A stretch of 64,000 bases of DNA from Haliotis asinina (GCF_037392515.1 NC_090291.1:34352501-34416500), one strand, 5' to 3'. Counted from the first letter of the stretch, positions 31,279 to 42,648 are shown. Translations and numbers: made by a program. The notes: generated from the sequence alone by a model not told the origin.

Positions 31279-31612
31279 AAGTACGTAGTCAGCCAACCGC
31301 GAAGGCCTCTACCTATATATCCTGAACCGTGAAAGAAACGTAACCCTACCAAAAACAGTGCCCGATGTGTTTCACCTTGATATATATTTTCCCACTTTTT
31401 ATGTTAGCTAGATCTGGTTTGTAGCAAATGTTCAAGAAAATTCGGTTTCAGATTCTTTATTTGAAACCAAAAAGAGCCATGTCGTCAAAACGTAGTTACT
31501 ATGGTAGGGTTGGGACGAAGTTTCTGTGCGTCTTTCATGCATCCCGGGGTGTCATCCCTAAAAGAAGAGCAACCGAACATGAACCGAACCATTCACTGTC
31601 CGACAGTTGCGA
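31279..31612. other. No gene recognised
   Basis: Flank of the dead Tc1-like element; its 5' terminal repeat may lie here but I cannot place it. Confidence 0.4.
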
Positions 31613-32581
31613 CATGCCGCGATTAGTATGGGAACAGAGGGACCAAGCTTTAGGAAGATTGAATGCTAGCCTGACTGCAACACAAGTTACAAATCATTTT
31701 TCTGTTCATGTTCGAACAATATACCGCCTGCAGCAACGAATCCAAGCCACTGGAAACACAGAAGACAGTCCTCGCAGTGGAAGGCCGCTGACAAGGTTGA
31801 GGCAAAATCTGCAAAATCGTTTCGCTCGGGCTAGGGAAACTGCGTGGACAAACCATTGGCAATCACTAGAGACCAATCAGCGCCGATACAGTGCGGAGGC
31901 GTCTGAGGCAGAGAAAAGTCAGATGTCGTAGGTCTTACCGGGGTCCGATTCTCACTGTTCGACATCGTCGTGCTTGTCTTCAGTGGGCCACACATCATCC
32001 GACTTGGCGTCACTCGGAGCGGCGAACTGTAGTCGTCTCTAACGAAAACCGGTATTGCGTCTAGACGGCTGATGACGGAGTGAGAGTGTGCCAACGACGC
32101 GTGGGGGAGAGACTCGTGGGGAGGTCCTAGCATAATGGTTTGGGGTGCTATTGCTCTCAGTCTAGGCCCTATGTTGTTACAAACATTTGGTCCTGGGTAG
32201 AGGAAATGGTGTAGCATCTTCCCGCTACATTGATCAAGCGCTGAGACCGTTCATCGCACCACATTTTGGTCGTCATGGAAACCACGTCTTCCAGCAGGAC
32301 AATGCGCGTCCCAGTACTGCCAGAACAACCTGGGACGTTCTCCGTCAACACGGCATACAAACTCTTCAGTGGCCTGCCTTCAGTCTAGACTTAAACCTGA
32401 TAGAACATTTGTGAGACGAGATTCAGAGGAGGCTCAATGATATGCGACCAAGGCCGACAACTGCAGCTGAACTCTCTCAAGCGCATCACCGAGTCTCATC
32501 GCAAGTTCTTGTGGCCTTCAACCGTCTCATCCACTCCATGTACAGACGATGCAACGCTGTTGTCCAGTCTAAGTTAACTTA
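31613..32581 (+). pseudogene. Dead Tc1-like transposase
   Basis: From ATG 31613 (MPRLVWEQRDQALGRLNAS) with HTH VTNHFSVHVRTIYRLQQR and the basic GRP linker SPRSGRPLTRLRQN. Catalytic remnants: NHVFQQDNARPSTARTTWD (second Asp) and SLDLNLIEHL (Glu, in a degraded PDLNPIEH motif). Frameshifts around 31860-32170 scramble the first-Asp region, and TGA at 32412 interrupts after EHL. Beyond it the frame reads DEIQRRLN to the end. Unrelated at close range to the Tc1-like relics at 18703 and 48468. Confidence 0.85.
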
Positions 32582-32846
32582 GTCTCAGTGTATTTTGTTA
32601 CACTCCATCGCTGAGTCTAACAAAACCTAGCAGAAGGTCGCTTCAGATAACCTGACCAGTAGAAGGTCGCGTCGAGTAACCTTTGAGTGACCCATGGCCG
32701 TCTAATCAAACGTGAGACGGTTAAATAGATCTAACCAATCAAACAACGGCTACTATTTAGGGATCGAAGGGACTTTCAAAATATTGAGGTCACTGACACA
32801 GATCTCTCCACAAACAAAAAACCGCACAAAACACAGTTATTTGACC
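32565..32846 (+). mobile_element. Truncated non-autonomous derivative of the DD82E element
   Basis: Left end cagtctaagttaacttagtc and ccatcgctgagtctaacaaa match 20275-20345; it then jumps to sequence matching 22914-23105 (gtagaaggtcgcgtcgagta and onward). So it is an internal-deletion derivative, and its right part is missing where repeat R begins. It overlaps the last bases of the Tc1-like relic. Confidence 0.85.
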
Positions 32847-33727
32847 TGCAGTATCTTTCCTTTTTTTCATAATCATACGACGGTATCGTGTCCACGTCCC
32901 TTGTATCACAGAGAAACTGTTATTGTCCACTTACCTCCCCTCAAAACCGATGTGGGTGTCCTGCACGCAATATGGAGGTATTTCATGAAACGAAAGTAAA
33001 AGTATATTTCAGAAACACTGACGCTTATATTTGGGCCAGAGCCTCAATCGCACAGTCAGGAGAACCAAACGCAGTGTTATAGACCACTGCTGTACTGTAG
33101 ACTCCTTCGCAGGTAGGACATGTTTAGTCACTGTTGTATTATGTATGGCATGTGGATTCCATGTTTGTCCAGGTAGGAAGTGTGTTCAATGTACATTGGT
33201 TCTGACCACACCTTACTCAACACAACCTTAGTTCCGGGCTGCTGTGCTAAGTGTCGAAACGTCAGTGCATCCAGACTGATATACACAACACAGTCTCTCG
33301 TGTTCCACATAAATAGGGCGTGTTGCACTTTGTGTATCCTGTACGCTGTTGTCGCTTGTCGTCAACAACCTGGTTGCAGAGCAGGGGCGGATATAGCTTT
33401 TTGAGGGGAAGGGTTGGGGGGTGGTCGGGTCTGCACACTCTTGAGAAAGGGGTATGTGCACGCTGCATTTTCACCAGTTTTCACGTGAGTTTCAATGGTC
33501 ATTTAATAGTAATAAAAGGAGGGAGAGGGGAGGATGGCGTTGGAGGGAAGGGTCGCTCCCAACTCTGGATCCGCCTATGCGGTGGAAGAGGGTAGGGAGA
33601 ACAAGAGGGAGGTGAAACAGTTTGACGTTGAGCCATGTCCCTGCAAATTGACAACCCATCTTTTTCAAAATCTAGGTCCTGACTCCGCTCTTGGAATGCA
33701 TGTCAACGCAGGGGAGGTTACTCTGAT
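32847..33727 (+). repeat. Dispersed repeat R, second copy
   Basis: Same orientation as the copy split by the LINE, uninterrupted at the LINE site (tatcacagagaaactgttat), which gives the empty-site comparison. Ends in caacgcaggggaggttactc. No coding signal. Confidence 0.85.
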
Positions 33728-33964
33728 TTGGATTAAAGTAATACCACTTCTCAATTCAACCACAAAAGCCTGTTTCTATATATTCAAAACAGATCGGTGC
33801 TCCTAATTTTTGTTTTGTTTCTTTTTGTAGGGATTTCGTTGTTTTTTTTCATTGCTGGTCTGTATAAGTAGTCAGATATAGTCAATCATGTGATTGACAA
33901 ATTGTGCATCGTTAAACGCAATTAGAATATGACCTGCATCAACCAGTCAGTTCTGCGCCGATAG

Positions 33965-34107
33965 GAGCGGTGGGGTAGCCTTGTGGTAAAAACGTTCACA
34001 CTGAAGATCCGGTTTCGATAGCCGACATGGATCCAATGTGTGAAGCCCATTCCTTAACCGTGATATTGGTGGAATAGTGCTAAAAGCGACGTAAAACTAA
34101 ACGCACC
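33965..34107 (+). mobile_element. SINE type T
   Basis: gcggtggggtagccttgtgg, gaagatccggtttcgata, gatccaatgtgtgaagccca and the tail aaaagcgacgtaaaactaaa. Confidence 0.85.
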
Positions 34108-34274
34108 TGACCATCGTCTTACCCTCTTGTAACAACCGCAAAAAGCAGTGTTCTCTTCATAAGATATGTTTAAATAAAAAATCCAAACCACCATCACCAC
34201 CCCCACCACCAACAAAATACCCGAGGATCACTCACTCACTCACTCATTAATCATGAAGTCAACAATGATGTTAA

Positions 34275-34424
34275 AGTGAAAGAGTACGGTTTTACGCCGC
34301 GTTTCAATATTCCAGCAATATCCGGTCGCGGGAACACCAGAAATGCACTCCACACATTGTTCCCATATAGAGAATCAAACCGGACCATCGGCGTGACTAG
34401 CAAACCACTGGTCTACCCCCGTGA
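34275..34424 (-). mobile_element. SINE type T
   Basis: gtgaaagagtacggttttac gccgcg, gaacaccagaaatgcact, gagaatcaaaccggacc (reverse box B), accactggtctacccc (reverse box A). Confidence 0.85.
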
Positions 34425-34724
34425 CATAAAGTTGAATCACATACATCTAGAAAACCCCGACCCTGATGTAAAGGTCTACTTTCTGGCGGCTCTTGTCCGT
34501 TAGGTGTGACCAAAAGACAAAAGAAAAGTTAGTGAAGTGGCAGGAGTGAAAAATTTTTTAATTCGTTGAATTGACGTTCATTTTTTATCCACTCCCCCTA
34601 AGAAGACGAATAGAATTGGATAGAGGTTTTTCCAGGTAACTATTGACTTTATATTTATATAATTTATTGTTTTTGTTTGTTTGTTTTGTGTTTTTGTAAA
34701 CCCTACTGGGTAGTAGGAAGGAAT

Positions 34725-34843
34725 ACGTGAGTATATGCTGGTTTCAGCAGTATTCTAGCAACAGCACAGCGAGGACACCAGAAATGGACTGACATATTGT
34801 GAGGGGAATCGTACCCAGGTATTCGGCACGACGAGCGAGCCGC
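34725..34843 (-). mobile_element. SINE type T, head-truncated
   Basis: gtgagtatatgctggtttca, gacaccagaaatggactgac, gggaatcgtacccaggta. Confidence 0.75.
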
Positions 34844-34850
34844 CGCCACG

Positions 34851-34892
34851 AGTGGTAGTGGTAGTGGTAGTGGTAGTGGTAGTGGTAGTGGT
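34851..34892. repeat. (GGTAGT)n microsatellite
   Basis: Seven hexamers; opens a spurious poly-Val frame just upstream of gene A. Confidence 0.93.
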
Positions 34893-35040
34893 AGAATTAT
34901 CAGTAGTATTTCTGTTTATTTGTTTTTACAGTGAAATTTCATCGTTCGTATGTGTTGTGCCTGACTGTTTCCAATGGATATATAAGACTGCCAGCAATAG
35001 GTCATTTTGGCTTTTCTCTTGTAGACACTCTTCGTCGACG

Positions 35041-35589
35041 ATGTCGTTCATTGGGCGAGGCGAATGTAGGAACTGCGGCTGTGGAGAGTACGTGAAACCG
35101 CTCGACGGGCAGAAATGTTACCACTGCAACCACGACGTAGACGTCCACCTCGTCAAATACAAACCCCAAACAACTACATCGACACCAACCAGAAAAACCC
35201 ATTCATTATCTGTTCAGAACACGATGGATGGTGCCACGATTGACGTTAGCCAAATGCACTCGGGGGAGACGTTTAAACAAGGAGCCCCTGACATATGTTT
35301 TGAAGAAACGAGACAAGTTCGTGAACCCTATGTCCGGACGCAGGGACATTTTGTCAAGCCCCAAGATAAAGTTTCAATCATCTCAAAACAAATATCATCA
35401 GTCACAAGAAAGGACGAAGATGCTGGACACAGTGAAGGTAATACGCCCCCCATAGCAGCTCAAAGATCAATAGGTGCGGTTCCAGAAAGAGAGGAGTCCA
35501 GTCCAGTCTCTAAGTCCAGAAAGTCCTTGCCGAGGACACCGATGAAGGCATCCGATGTATTCGTTGCTACAGCACCTTACAATGGACCG
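35041..35589 (+). CDS. Gene A, coding exon 1: Cys/His zinc module and linker (GIY-YIG-like family)
   Basis: First of two coding exons of a 337-residue protein; I do not recognise a named orthologue. ATG 35041 (MSFIGRGECRNCGCGEY) is chosen because an acceptor-like cttttctcttgtag lies 15 bp upstream and the longer open frame before it is a microsatellite. Residues about 7-40 carry C..C.C...C..C......H (ECRNCGCGEY, KCYHCNHDVDVHL), a likely one- or two-zinc module. The rest (41-183) is low-complexity, Thr/Ser/Lys-rich and probably disordered. Donor gtatgt at 35590 in phase 0 joins to 36276. It heads a set of four related genes (A, B on +; C, D on -). The zinc module is shared with B-D only in pattern; a role in nucleic-acid or protein binding is inference. 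Confidence 0.72.
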
Positions 35590-35613
35590 GTATGTACTGC
35601 GTCTTTGATAAAA

Positions 35614-35773
35614 GGCCGGTGGGATAGCCTAGTGGTTAAGGCATTCGCTCGTCATGCCGAAGAACCGGGTTCGATTCCCTACATGGGTACAGTGTGTGAA
35701 GCCCATGTCTGGTGCCACCGCCGTGATACTGCTGGAATATTGCTAAAAGCGGCGTAAAACTAAACTCACTCAT
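35614..35773 (+). mobile_element. SINE type T, full length, in intron of gene A
   Basis: Best-preserved type T copy: ggccggtgggatagcctagt, gaagaaccgggttcgattcc, catgggtacagtgtgtgaag, tgctggaatattgctaaaag and aaactaaactcactca. A tRNA-like head with boxes A and B is clear. It lies 25 bp after the exon donor and keeps the upstream frame open, which could be mistaken for coding. Confidence 0.92.
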
Positions 35774-36275
35774 GTGAAAGCTCAATAAATTGCTGGAAAT
35801 TTGGGGAATTTCGTTATTCTAAGCCCAGGCTGTCATTAGATTGTTTAGTCACGTTACTAATTAGAATTTGTTTTGGAGGTACCTTTTTTTAAGAACCTCA
35901 TAAGGAGACTAATGAATATGTCTTTAATTACAAATTAACACCAAATAAGACATCGGTCTGGGTGCAGTTCCACTATCCAATCTTAACTAAGATCAGTCTG
36001 AGCAAGTTACGCCATTCTTTCAATTGTCTTAGCTAAAAGATACGCCCATTCCACAAACCGATCCTAGGCCGATCGTAGTCGGTACCGATCTTATCATCCG
36101 ATCAGCGCAAATGCCGTGACTCTTTCGTGCGAGAGATAGAAAAGTGCGAGACACGAGTCACGAGTGTCCCTTTGCATAGTCCAGCAGACGAAGGGCAAAG
36201 ATCGGTTACTGGAACGGGACCCCTGGCCACCTGATCACGCATCATTCACTGACACATTGTTCGCCTTGTTTGTAG
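35774..36275 (+). other. Intron of gene A, remainder
   Basis: Ends in cgccttgtttgtag acceptor at 36275. Contains a dyad-rich stretch with gatcctaggccgatcgtagt and related gatc motifs (36060-36190). Confidence 0.6.
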
Positions 36276-36740
36276 AAACCATCCTGCTGGCGTCTCAGAA
36301 TGAGCCATCTTGCCTACGGAACTGAACCACCGGAACGTCTTTGTGGCTCATACAAAATTGCAGAAAATGGACGGACAATCTACGTGGGCAATGCTGAAAG
36401 TGCATCAATCAGAAGAGCATTGCGGAGGCACTTCAGAGGAATGGAAAAGCAAAACATTGGGGCTTATCTTACCACCTTAGACGAAGAGTACAAAGATAAA
36501 TTTATAACAGTATTCTGGCTTGGTAGTGAAATCAAACATGACTGCAAGTGCAGCTATCTTAAGTGCTTTGAAAGAATGGAAGGGAAAAAGCCCCAGTATA
36601 ACATGCAGGGCCATTCCTACACCTCACGACCAAAGCGAGAGGGTTCACGGGTTACACCTGACCCATATAATCGGGAAATTATTACACCTTTAGTTGTCGA
36701 AGAGTTAGGGATTCTTCAAGAGGACTTAAAGGTTGAATAG
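36276..36740 (+). CDS. Gene A, coding exon 2: GIY-YIG-like nuclease domain with conserved Glu and Asn
   Basis: 154 residues, phase 0. GIY-YIG domains are small metal-dependent endonuclease folds (UvrC, SLX1, homing enzymes). Seen: LCGSYKIAENGRTIYVG (the GIY...YIG pair, residues 207-221), then SIRRALRRHFRG with an Arg followed by a His as in the family's R...H helix. Later KCFERMEGKKPQYNMQ has the Glu (282) and Asn (292) that complete a classical active site. A Cys pair DCKCSYLKC precedes it. The C-terminal 40 residues (VEELGILQEDLKVE) match nothing I know. This is the one family member in the window with a complete-looking catalytic set. Confidence 0.75.
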   Translation, partial: KPSCWRLRMSHLAYGTEPPERLCGSYKIAENGRTIYVGNAESASIRRALRRHFRGMEKQNIGAYLTTLDEEYKDKFITVFWLGSEIKHDCKCSYLKCFERMEGKKPQYNMQGHSYTSRPKREGSRVTPDPYNREIITPLVVEELGILQEDLKVE

Positions 36741-36787
36741 CCGACTCATATTTTGTGGGGAGGAAAAGATTTCTTTGATTCTTAACA

Positions 36788-36903
36788 CCGCACTCACCAG
36801 TAATCCAGTTATATGGCGGCGGTCAGTAATCTGGACCACACAATCCAATGATCAACAGCTCGAGCATCGCTCTACGCAATCGGGATACGATGACATGTGC
36901 CTG
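36788..36903 (-). mobile_element. SINE type L fragment
   Basis: ccagttatatggcggcggtc, cacacaatccaatgatcaac and gatacgatgacatgtgc. Lies just after gene A. Confidence 0.8.
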
Positions 36904-37049
36904 CTAAATCATATTAATCGATTTGGTTGAATAAATATGTCTTTAAAAGCAAGATTGTGTTCGTTATATTGGGGTAATATATTTGCCATGACATCAGAAA
37001 AGGTATCATCACGCTTACTGTCACTTAAAGTCAGAGTGAATAAGTGAGT

Positions 37050-37093
37050 GTGCGCACGCACGCACGCACGCACACACGCACGCACACATACAC
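37050..37093. repeat. (CACG)n microsatellite
   Basis: cgcacgcacgcacgcacgca followed by cacacgcacgcacaca. Confidence 0.9.
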
Positions 37094-37246
37094 GAGTTTT
37101 TGAGCTTGGTTTTAGCAATTGTCCAGCAATATCACGGCGGGGGACGCCAGCAATGGACTTTACACATTTTACCTACGTGGGGAAACGAACCCGGATCTTC
37201 GGCGAAACGAGCGAACGCGTTAACCGCTAGGCTACCCCGCCGGCCC
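37093..37246 (-). mobile_element. SINE type T, near full length
   Basis: gagtttttgagcttggtttt, ggacgccagcaatggacttt, acgaacccggatcttcgg (reverse box B), cgttaaccgctaggctaccc (reverse box A). Confidence 0.9.
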
Positions 37247-37354
37247 TACACACTTACAAAATGTAAGGTATGTGATTGTTATACAAGACGATAATAGTGA
37301 GTTCGTCATGGTAGTTAAATGGATCAGTTAAACGCTGTCTTCTATCTCACTCCG

Positions 37355-37542
37355 GCAAGATGGCGCAGCTGGTCACAGTCCGTTATCAACACGTATTATC
37401 AGTCCGTGATAACACGTATTAGCCTTTGTTATTATTGTCGTCCTTAGCTCAACAACAGTCTTTTTCGCCCTGTATTTTTAGTTTTGTTTCACCTTGCGAG
37501 CAAATTGTCGACCTAATTTCGTTTCGTTTTTCATTTCCTAGA
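37355..37542 (+). promoter_or_regulatory. Possible promoter / 5' leader of gene B (tentative)
   Basis: ccggcaagatggcgcagctg resembles a YY1-type start-site element, and tcgtttttcatttcctag just before the ATG looks like a splice acceptor, suggesting a short non-coding first exon between them. No donor is convincing. Confidence 0.3.
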
Positions 37543-37543
37543 C

Positions 37544-37903
37544 ATGGCAGTGTGCATAGACACAAACAAAGACAAGCGCGGAGTTGTTCGGGGTAGGTGT
37601 AAGGACTGTCCCGAGGACTGCCTAGAGTATTCCCAACCTGTCCACCGACACAACTGTACTTATTGCGGGTGTCCGGCGGGACAACATGAGAGGGTAGAAC
37701 CTCGACCGGAACGCATCATCAAGACAGAGCCTGGGGAGGAGGAGGCAGGATCTCCGGGACAGAGTAATGGCGGACCAACACCGGGTCCATCCAGAAGACC
37801 GGGTGGCTTGACAACTGACCGAGGCCGGCCTGGTCCTTCTAGGCGATACGAGTCCCCAAATAACTCAACCACACACCGAGGTCAATCGCGACCAGTAAGC
37901 CAG
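37544..37903 (+). CDS. Gene B, coding exon 1: Cys/His zinc module, linker with sumoylation-like motif
   Basis: 120 codons, ATG 37544, donor gtacaa in phase 0 after RPVSQ. Residues 16-50 form RGRCKDCPEDC...HRHNCTYCGCPAGQH: Cys19, 22, 26, 38, 41, 43 and His34, 36, 48, a probable zinc module nearly identical in genes C and D. IIKTEPGEEE (Lys60) matches the consensus for SUMO attachment with a downstream acidic patch. The rest is Gly/Pro/Ser/Arg-rich (GPTPGPSRRPGG) and likely disordered. The frame runs 22 codons past the donor, but C and D diverge right there while keeping cag-gtac, which supports the splice site. Product unknown; paired with 39131-39529. Confidence 0.75.
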
Positions 37904-38224
37904 GTACAATTTCAACTTAGGTACTTTTTAGCTTTTAGAAAGTATATGGAAGTTATCCAGACCCAAACCTAACCTGGTCCCTCCACGCGAATAGATCGCT
38001 TCTAGTGTCAAGAACACTTCGGGATATATAGTAATGCAGGTATTAAATCAGTCTTGACTACCATCAACAGAAGGATGAGTTTTATGACAACTACTTTATT
38101 ACCATAGATGAAACGTCCCGTCGTAATTGCTAATTTAACAGAGTTATGAAATTATGAAACAAGGGGTGACACTTGTCCTTCGTTATTATAGAAATTGTTC
38201 AAAGTAAGCTTGTTATTTGCTTGG

Positions 38225-38880
38225 AATGTGTCTGCCCGTAATCACTTTGTTGCCGGAGCACAACTCGAAACCCGTTCCATATTTTTTTCCACAAAAGATA
38301 GTAAACTATCAAAAAGAACCAAAAGTGGTGCCTTGAGCTCTTAACAGATTTTTGCAATTTATATCTTTCTGGAATTCCATGGAAACTTTCTGTACTCAGT
38401 CTCTAAACAGAGGTGTGGACTTCGTTTCCGGATTAAAACTGTTCTATATATTTTAACCACAATTGGTAGATTCATCAAACAGAAACTGATGTGGTGCCTT
38501 TGGCTATCTACGGGTTTTTTTGTCATGATTTTATTTTTCTCGGTTTCCACGGAAACGATCTGGACTGCTGAAAAGGGAGGGTTCGGTTTCGTTTCCGGAG
38601 CACAAATCGAAAAGCATTCAATATCAATTTGCAATTTGCAATATATACAAGACAGATTCCAAAGTTCTGGACTTCTTTCCCGGAGTACAACTCGAATACC
38701 GTGCAATAAGTTTTCAACAAAAATGGTAGAAATATCAAACAGAACCCACTGTGGTACCTAGTTTGCTTTTACAGGTTTTTGGCATGTATATATATTTGTT
38801 ATGATTTCCATGGAAAAAATCTCAAAAGGGAGGCGTGGGACAGATCCCAAAGTGGTGCCTCTTGCTGTTTGCGGAATTTT
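38225..38880. repeat. Diverged repeats in intron of gene B
   Basis: Recurring blocks cggagcacaactcgaa, atcaaacagaac, gtggtgcct and ccatggaaa at irregular spacing. Open frames on both strands here are short and overlap these blocks. Confidence 0.6.
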
Positions 38881-39130
38881 GTCTTTTGTTTCTTCTTGAT
38901 TTCCGAGCAAACAAGGCACCACTTGATAATCTACCGGGTCTCCCTGCTTAAAGTAAGTGCTAGATGATTTGTTTTTTAATATATGTTAGGACTTGGGTTA
39001 TTGTCATCTTCTGGAGACCGTTGTTTGAGAATGGGGATGTCACATTTCAAGTCTTGAAAGACACGTGCGTACATAGTTCATCCGGACAGTTAGTCTCTTA
39101 GACGCCTTAAATTTCACATATTCATTTCAG

Positions 39131-39529
39131 AAACGCTGCAAACAGTTATTTGAGAGTGAAGGTATCGCCTATTCTCAGCTTAAAAGACACCTCAGCGCAA
39201 CAGAACATGGTGTGTTCACAATTCTGTGGAAGGAGGAGATAATTTATGTTGGTAATCCAAAGAAGACACCAATGTTATCGAACATTCGTAGCATATTTAC
39301 TGGTGGAAACACTCAAGACATCGGCAAATATCTGAAAAGTTTACCAAAAGATTTGGTACGGCAGCACGCCCGAGTCGCGTGGCTCAAACACATTGATGAC
39401 GACCCTCACCGTCGAACCTGCAGGGAAGGCTACAAAATCCTGTCGTACCAACAGTGTCTATCAAAATTGCAACGGAGGAAACCAAGGGATGCGCTAAAAC
39501 ATTTAATGCAATCAACTGTTGGAAGATAA
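39131..39529 (+). CDS. Gene B, coding exon 2: GIY-YIG-like domain, active site altered
   Basis: 132 residues plus TAA; acceptor ttcatttcag, phase 0, full protein 252 residues. KRCKQLFESEGIAYSQLKRHL leads into HGVFTILWKEEIIYVGNP (GVF 147-149, IYVG 158-161) and LSNIRSIFTGG with the helix Arg (173). The C-terminal half HIDDDPHRRTCREGYKILSY then QQCLSKLQRRKPRDALKHL lines up with gene A's SYLKCFERMEGKKPQYN, but the catalytic Glu is Ser and the Asn is not present. So the fold looks kept and classical nuclease chemistry looks lost or changed. C and D share these changes. Confidence 0.75.
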   Translation, partial: KRCKQLFESEGIAYSQLKRHLSATEHGVFTILWKEEIIYVGNPKKTPMLSNIRSIFTGGNTQDIGKYLKSLPKDLVRQHARVAWLKHIDDDPHRRTCREGYKILSYQQCLSKLQRRKPRDALKHLMQSTVGR

Positions 39530-39959
39530 ATATGTTAACACACACAAAAATGAACTAAAAAATCAGGTTCAGTAGTCTTCACCCCCTGTTAAGGAGCTGA
39601 ACCTTTATAATTGTTGTTAAGAATTCCCAGATTTTGTATGTACAGTTTACAAACTGCTCAATCCCATAGTTTACAAATTGCTTGTATCTCAACGTCTTTG
39701 CTATTCCGTGCATAACATTACAACCAGGCTCACGATCCATAAACCATTCTTAACGTTACGACCTGTCTTAACTCTATAGTTTTTTAAATATTTTTTTATG
39801 ATTGAAATGTTCCATCTGTTTATTTTTTTGGCATATATATTTCTCGACAAAGAAGATTTCTTTTAGGGTTTTTATAAATGAAGTTATGCTAAGATGTCTA
39901 TTCCTAATACTACATATGTCTTTTGGCTGCAATGATGATGTGGTTTAGTAATGTATTTT
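39530..39959. other. 3' flank of gene B
   Basis: AT-rich; probable 3' UTR then intergenic. No clear poly(A) signal chosen. Confidence 0.4.
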
Positions 39960-42440
39960 GGTGTAGAGTACCAAACCAAACCATATGTTTTGTAAAAGTG
40001 AAATTGATGAGGGAATGAATTGTTGAGCCAAATTTGTAATTTTCTCTAAAAGGTTTGTGTCACTTGGCATTCCCAGCATACATTGAAAACACTCTCAGTT
40101 AGATCCTTGCAGAAACAGCATATGCTACTATCAACTTTCTTCAAGATCTGGTGTAAATTTGATACCTAGTACATCAAATTCACCAACTAACCATTCAACT
40201 TTTAGATCATTATATATCATATCATTAGATTTAGCTTTTGATCCAATCCATACCGCTTTTGATTTATCCAAATTAATTTTCAAACCTGACATTTTGTAAA
40301 ATGTATTAACTATGTCTATTGCAGAGTACAAACTCTCTTCAGTCCCATTCAGAAATAATTCATTATCATCGGCATATTGATTCAGTTTATATTCATTATC
40401 TTTAATAACTATACCTTAGATGTTTTCATTGTGTCTTATCATGCAACCAAGAATTTCAGCTACAAAGAGGAAAAGATATGGAGATAAAGGGTCTCCTTGT
40501 CTACAGCCCCTTTCATCTGCAAACCCCCCAGATAGGTTACCATGTTAGATGACACAGGATGTCGTTTCATACGTTAATGTATTTATCCATCCTACCAGTT
40601 TGGGGCCAAATTCGAATGTATGGATGACTAGATTCATAAAATCTTTTGAAATAGAATCAAACGCTTTTTCAAAATCAATAAGGATTAGCAAACATAATAT
40701 TGTATAATAATCTTGTATTTTCACTAATTGTCCTCCCTGGTATAAAACCAGTTTGGTTAGAGTGAATGAGTTCGTCTAGAGTAGATTATAATCTGTGTGC
40801 TATACAGGAGCTGATAATTTTGTAAATAGCATTAAGTAAAGTGATTGGTCTCCAGTTCTTCAGTAATGTTCTATCTTAATGGGGTTTTGGAATACAGGTA
40901 ATAACACCTCTTAATTGGCAGACATTTCATACTTGGCTTATACATCTTTAATGAATCTATAGATCCATGTTTTTAATTCTTTCCAAAAACATTTAAAGAA
41001 ATCAATAGGAAAACCGTTAATCCCTGGGCTTTTATTATTCTTCATTCTGTACACAGTATTACTAATTTCATCTAATCTGATAACTCTTTCAAGGTAGTCC
41101 CTCTGCGTTTGGTTCTAAATTGGAGTAGTAATATCGTTTAAACAGTTTTCATCCTCATAATGTTTGTGAGAGGCATATATATTTTTGTAAAATAGTTTTA
41201 GTTCATTCAGTATTGACTTGCTGTCAGTAATTTTACTATTATCATTAGTTACTAACTTGTTAATTGATTTTTGGGTGAACGTTCTATTTTCCAGGTGACA
41301 TAAATATTTTGAAGGTTTTTCTCCTTCTTCATACCAAAGAATTCGGTTTCGGATTTGTATTCCTTTCATTTCCTGATTTATAATTTCTTCCATTTCTTTC
41401 TTATATTTCGACAGTTCACCCAAAAGTTCTTCATCTATGTTTTGAAAAGTTTTTCTTATGGTATCTTCAAACTGTTTTATTTTAAATTCTAACTGTCCTA
41501 TAGTTTTTACTTTTGCTTTTTTCAAGCAGGATGAAAAAGATATAGTCTTTCCTCGAATTTTCATTAATAACGTTTCCAGAAATAAAGAGTTAGAAATAGT
41601 AAGTATAACATTGTCAGTGTTATTATTCTGTTGCATATTCCTGAACTGTGTCAGTTAAAATAGATCTGACAAAGTTTCCATACACAGGATTTAACAGCAA
41701 TGAAGTGTTAAACTTCCAATATCCGTGTCCTCGTTCCTGGCCTGAAGTGTTTGAAAAGGTTAATGTAATTGTTGAGTGATCACTTTTATAGCCTGGCAAA
41801 ATGTCTGAATTTAGACTTATATCAAATATATCCTCTGATACAATAAAGAAATCAAGCCTGGCTTGTTGTCTTGTATTTTCTATATTTATCATTCATATTG
41901 CTCCAAACATCAATAAGATTTGATAAATTCTAAAACAGTATTTCTTGATTTCGGGTTGTTTAGATGTTTATAATTCACAAGATCAATTGTTGGATCAATA
42001 ACCAAAGTCCAGTCTCAAACTGTTATCAGAGAATCATTCTCAAAATTAAGAATACATGTATTTTTAAACAGATTAGTGTAAGAAATACTGTCATCGATAT
42101 TAGGACCATAGAGATTAGTTAGCGTTAGTCTTTTATCCTCTATTGTTAAATCAGCTATTCTATAATTTCCATTTTTATCTATTAAAGTCTTATGTATTTT
42201 AAGATCAATATCGTTGTTAAAGAGAATGGCCACTCCTATGGAATTAGATTTAAAAGGTGCAATTATGGATTGTAAACCCCATTCGTTTCTCATGATATTG
42301 CAAGTAGATTCATCAATATGAATATCTTGCAGACATATGATTGAGTGTTTTTTTCCGGTTTATGTTCATTAATTCTTTTCTTTTAGATTTGTCTGCAAGT
42401 CCTCTACAATTAGCTGAGATAACTGACGTAATAAAAATGC
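39960..42440 (-). pseudogene. Degenerate L1/Tx1-type LINE ORF2 relic
   Basis: Minus-strand remains of an endonuclease/reverse-transcriptase LINE, distinct from the intact one. Endonuclease start TSVISANCRGLADKSKRKEL (about 42430-42365), then MRNEWGLQSIIAPFKSNSIG, VAILFNNDIDL and TNLYGPNIDD; RLDFFIVSEDI and YKSDHSTITLTF follow near 41820. A linker ORF spans 41636-41115. RT motifs: RQGDPLSPYLF near 40500, NQYADDNELFLNG near 40360, SGLKINLDKSKAVWIGS near 40260. A zinc end region (CFCKDLTESVFNVCWEC) near 40090-40040 directly follows, so the part between is deleted. Many stops and frameshifts; no terminal duplication seen. Old. Confidence 0.85.
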
Positions 42441-42611
42441 ATTAAAGCTGGGACCTGCATCTAATAGTATTGAAAGAGGAATATCTATACAAAAACATTC
42501 TTACTGGAGAAAAAGCGTAGGGTTAAGTATACATGTATAACATAATACAAGTGTCCCGCCAATATGACTGACACGCTTCACTCTCAGACCACCTCTCCCT
42601 CTGTCATTAAG

Positions 42612-42648
42612 AGAGTGACACCCCCCCCCCCACCCCCCCACCCCCCCG
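42612..42648. repeat. Poly-C tract
   Basis: Nearly uninterrupted run of C (accccccccccccacccccc type), about 37 bp. Confidence 0.93.

Noticed and set aside
34852-35040. N-terminal poly-Val extension of gene A
   Set aside because: Read from a (GGTAGT)n microsatellite; an acceptor-like site lies between it and the ATG chosen.
35614-35757. Continuation of gene A's first exon through the SINE
   Set aside because: The frame stays open only by chance through a tRNA-derived SINE; a good donor precedes it and the next exon joins in phase.
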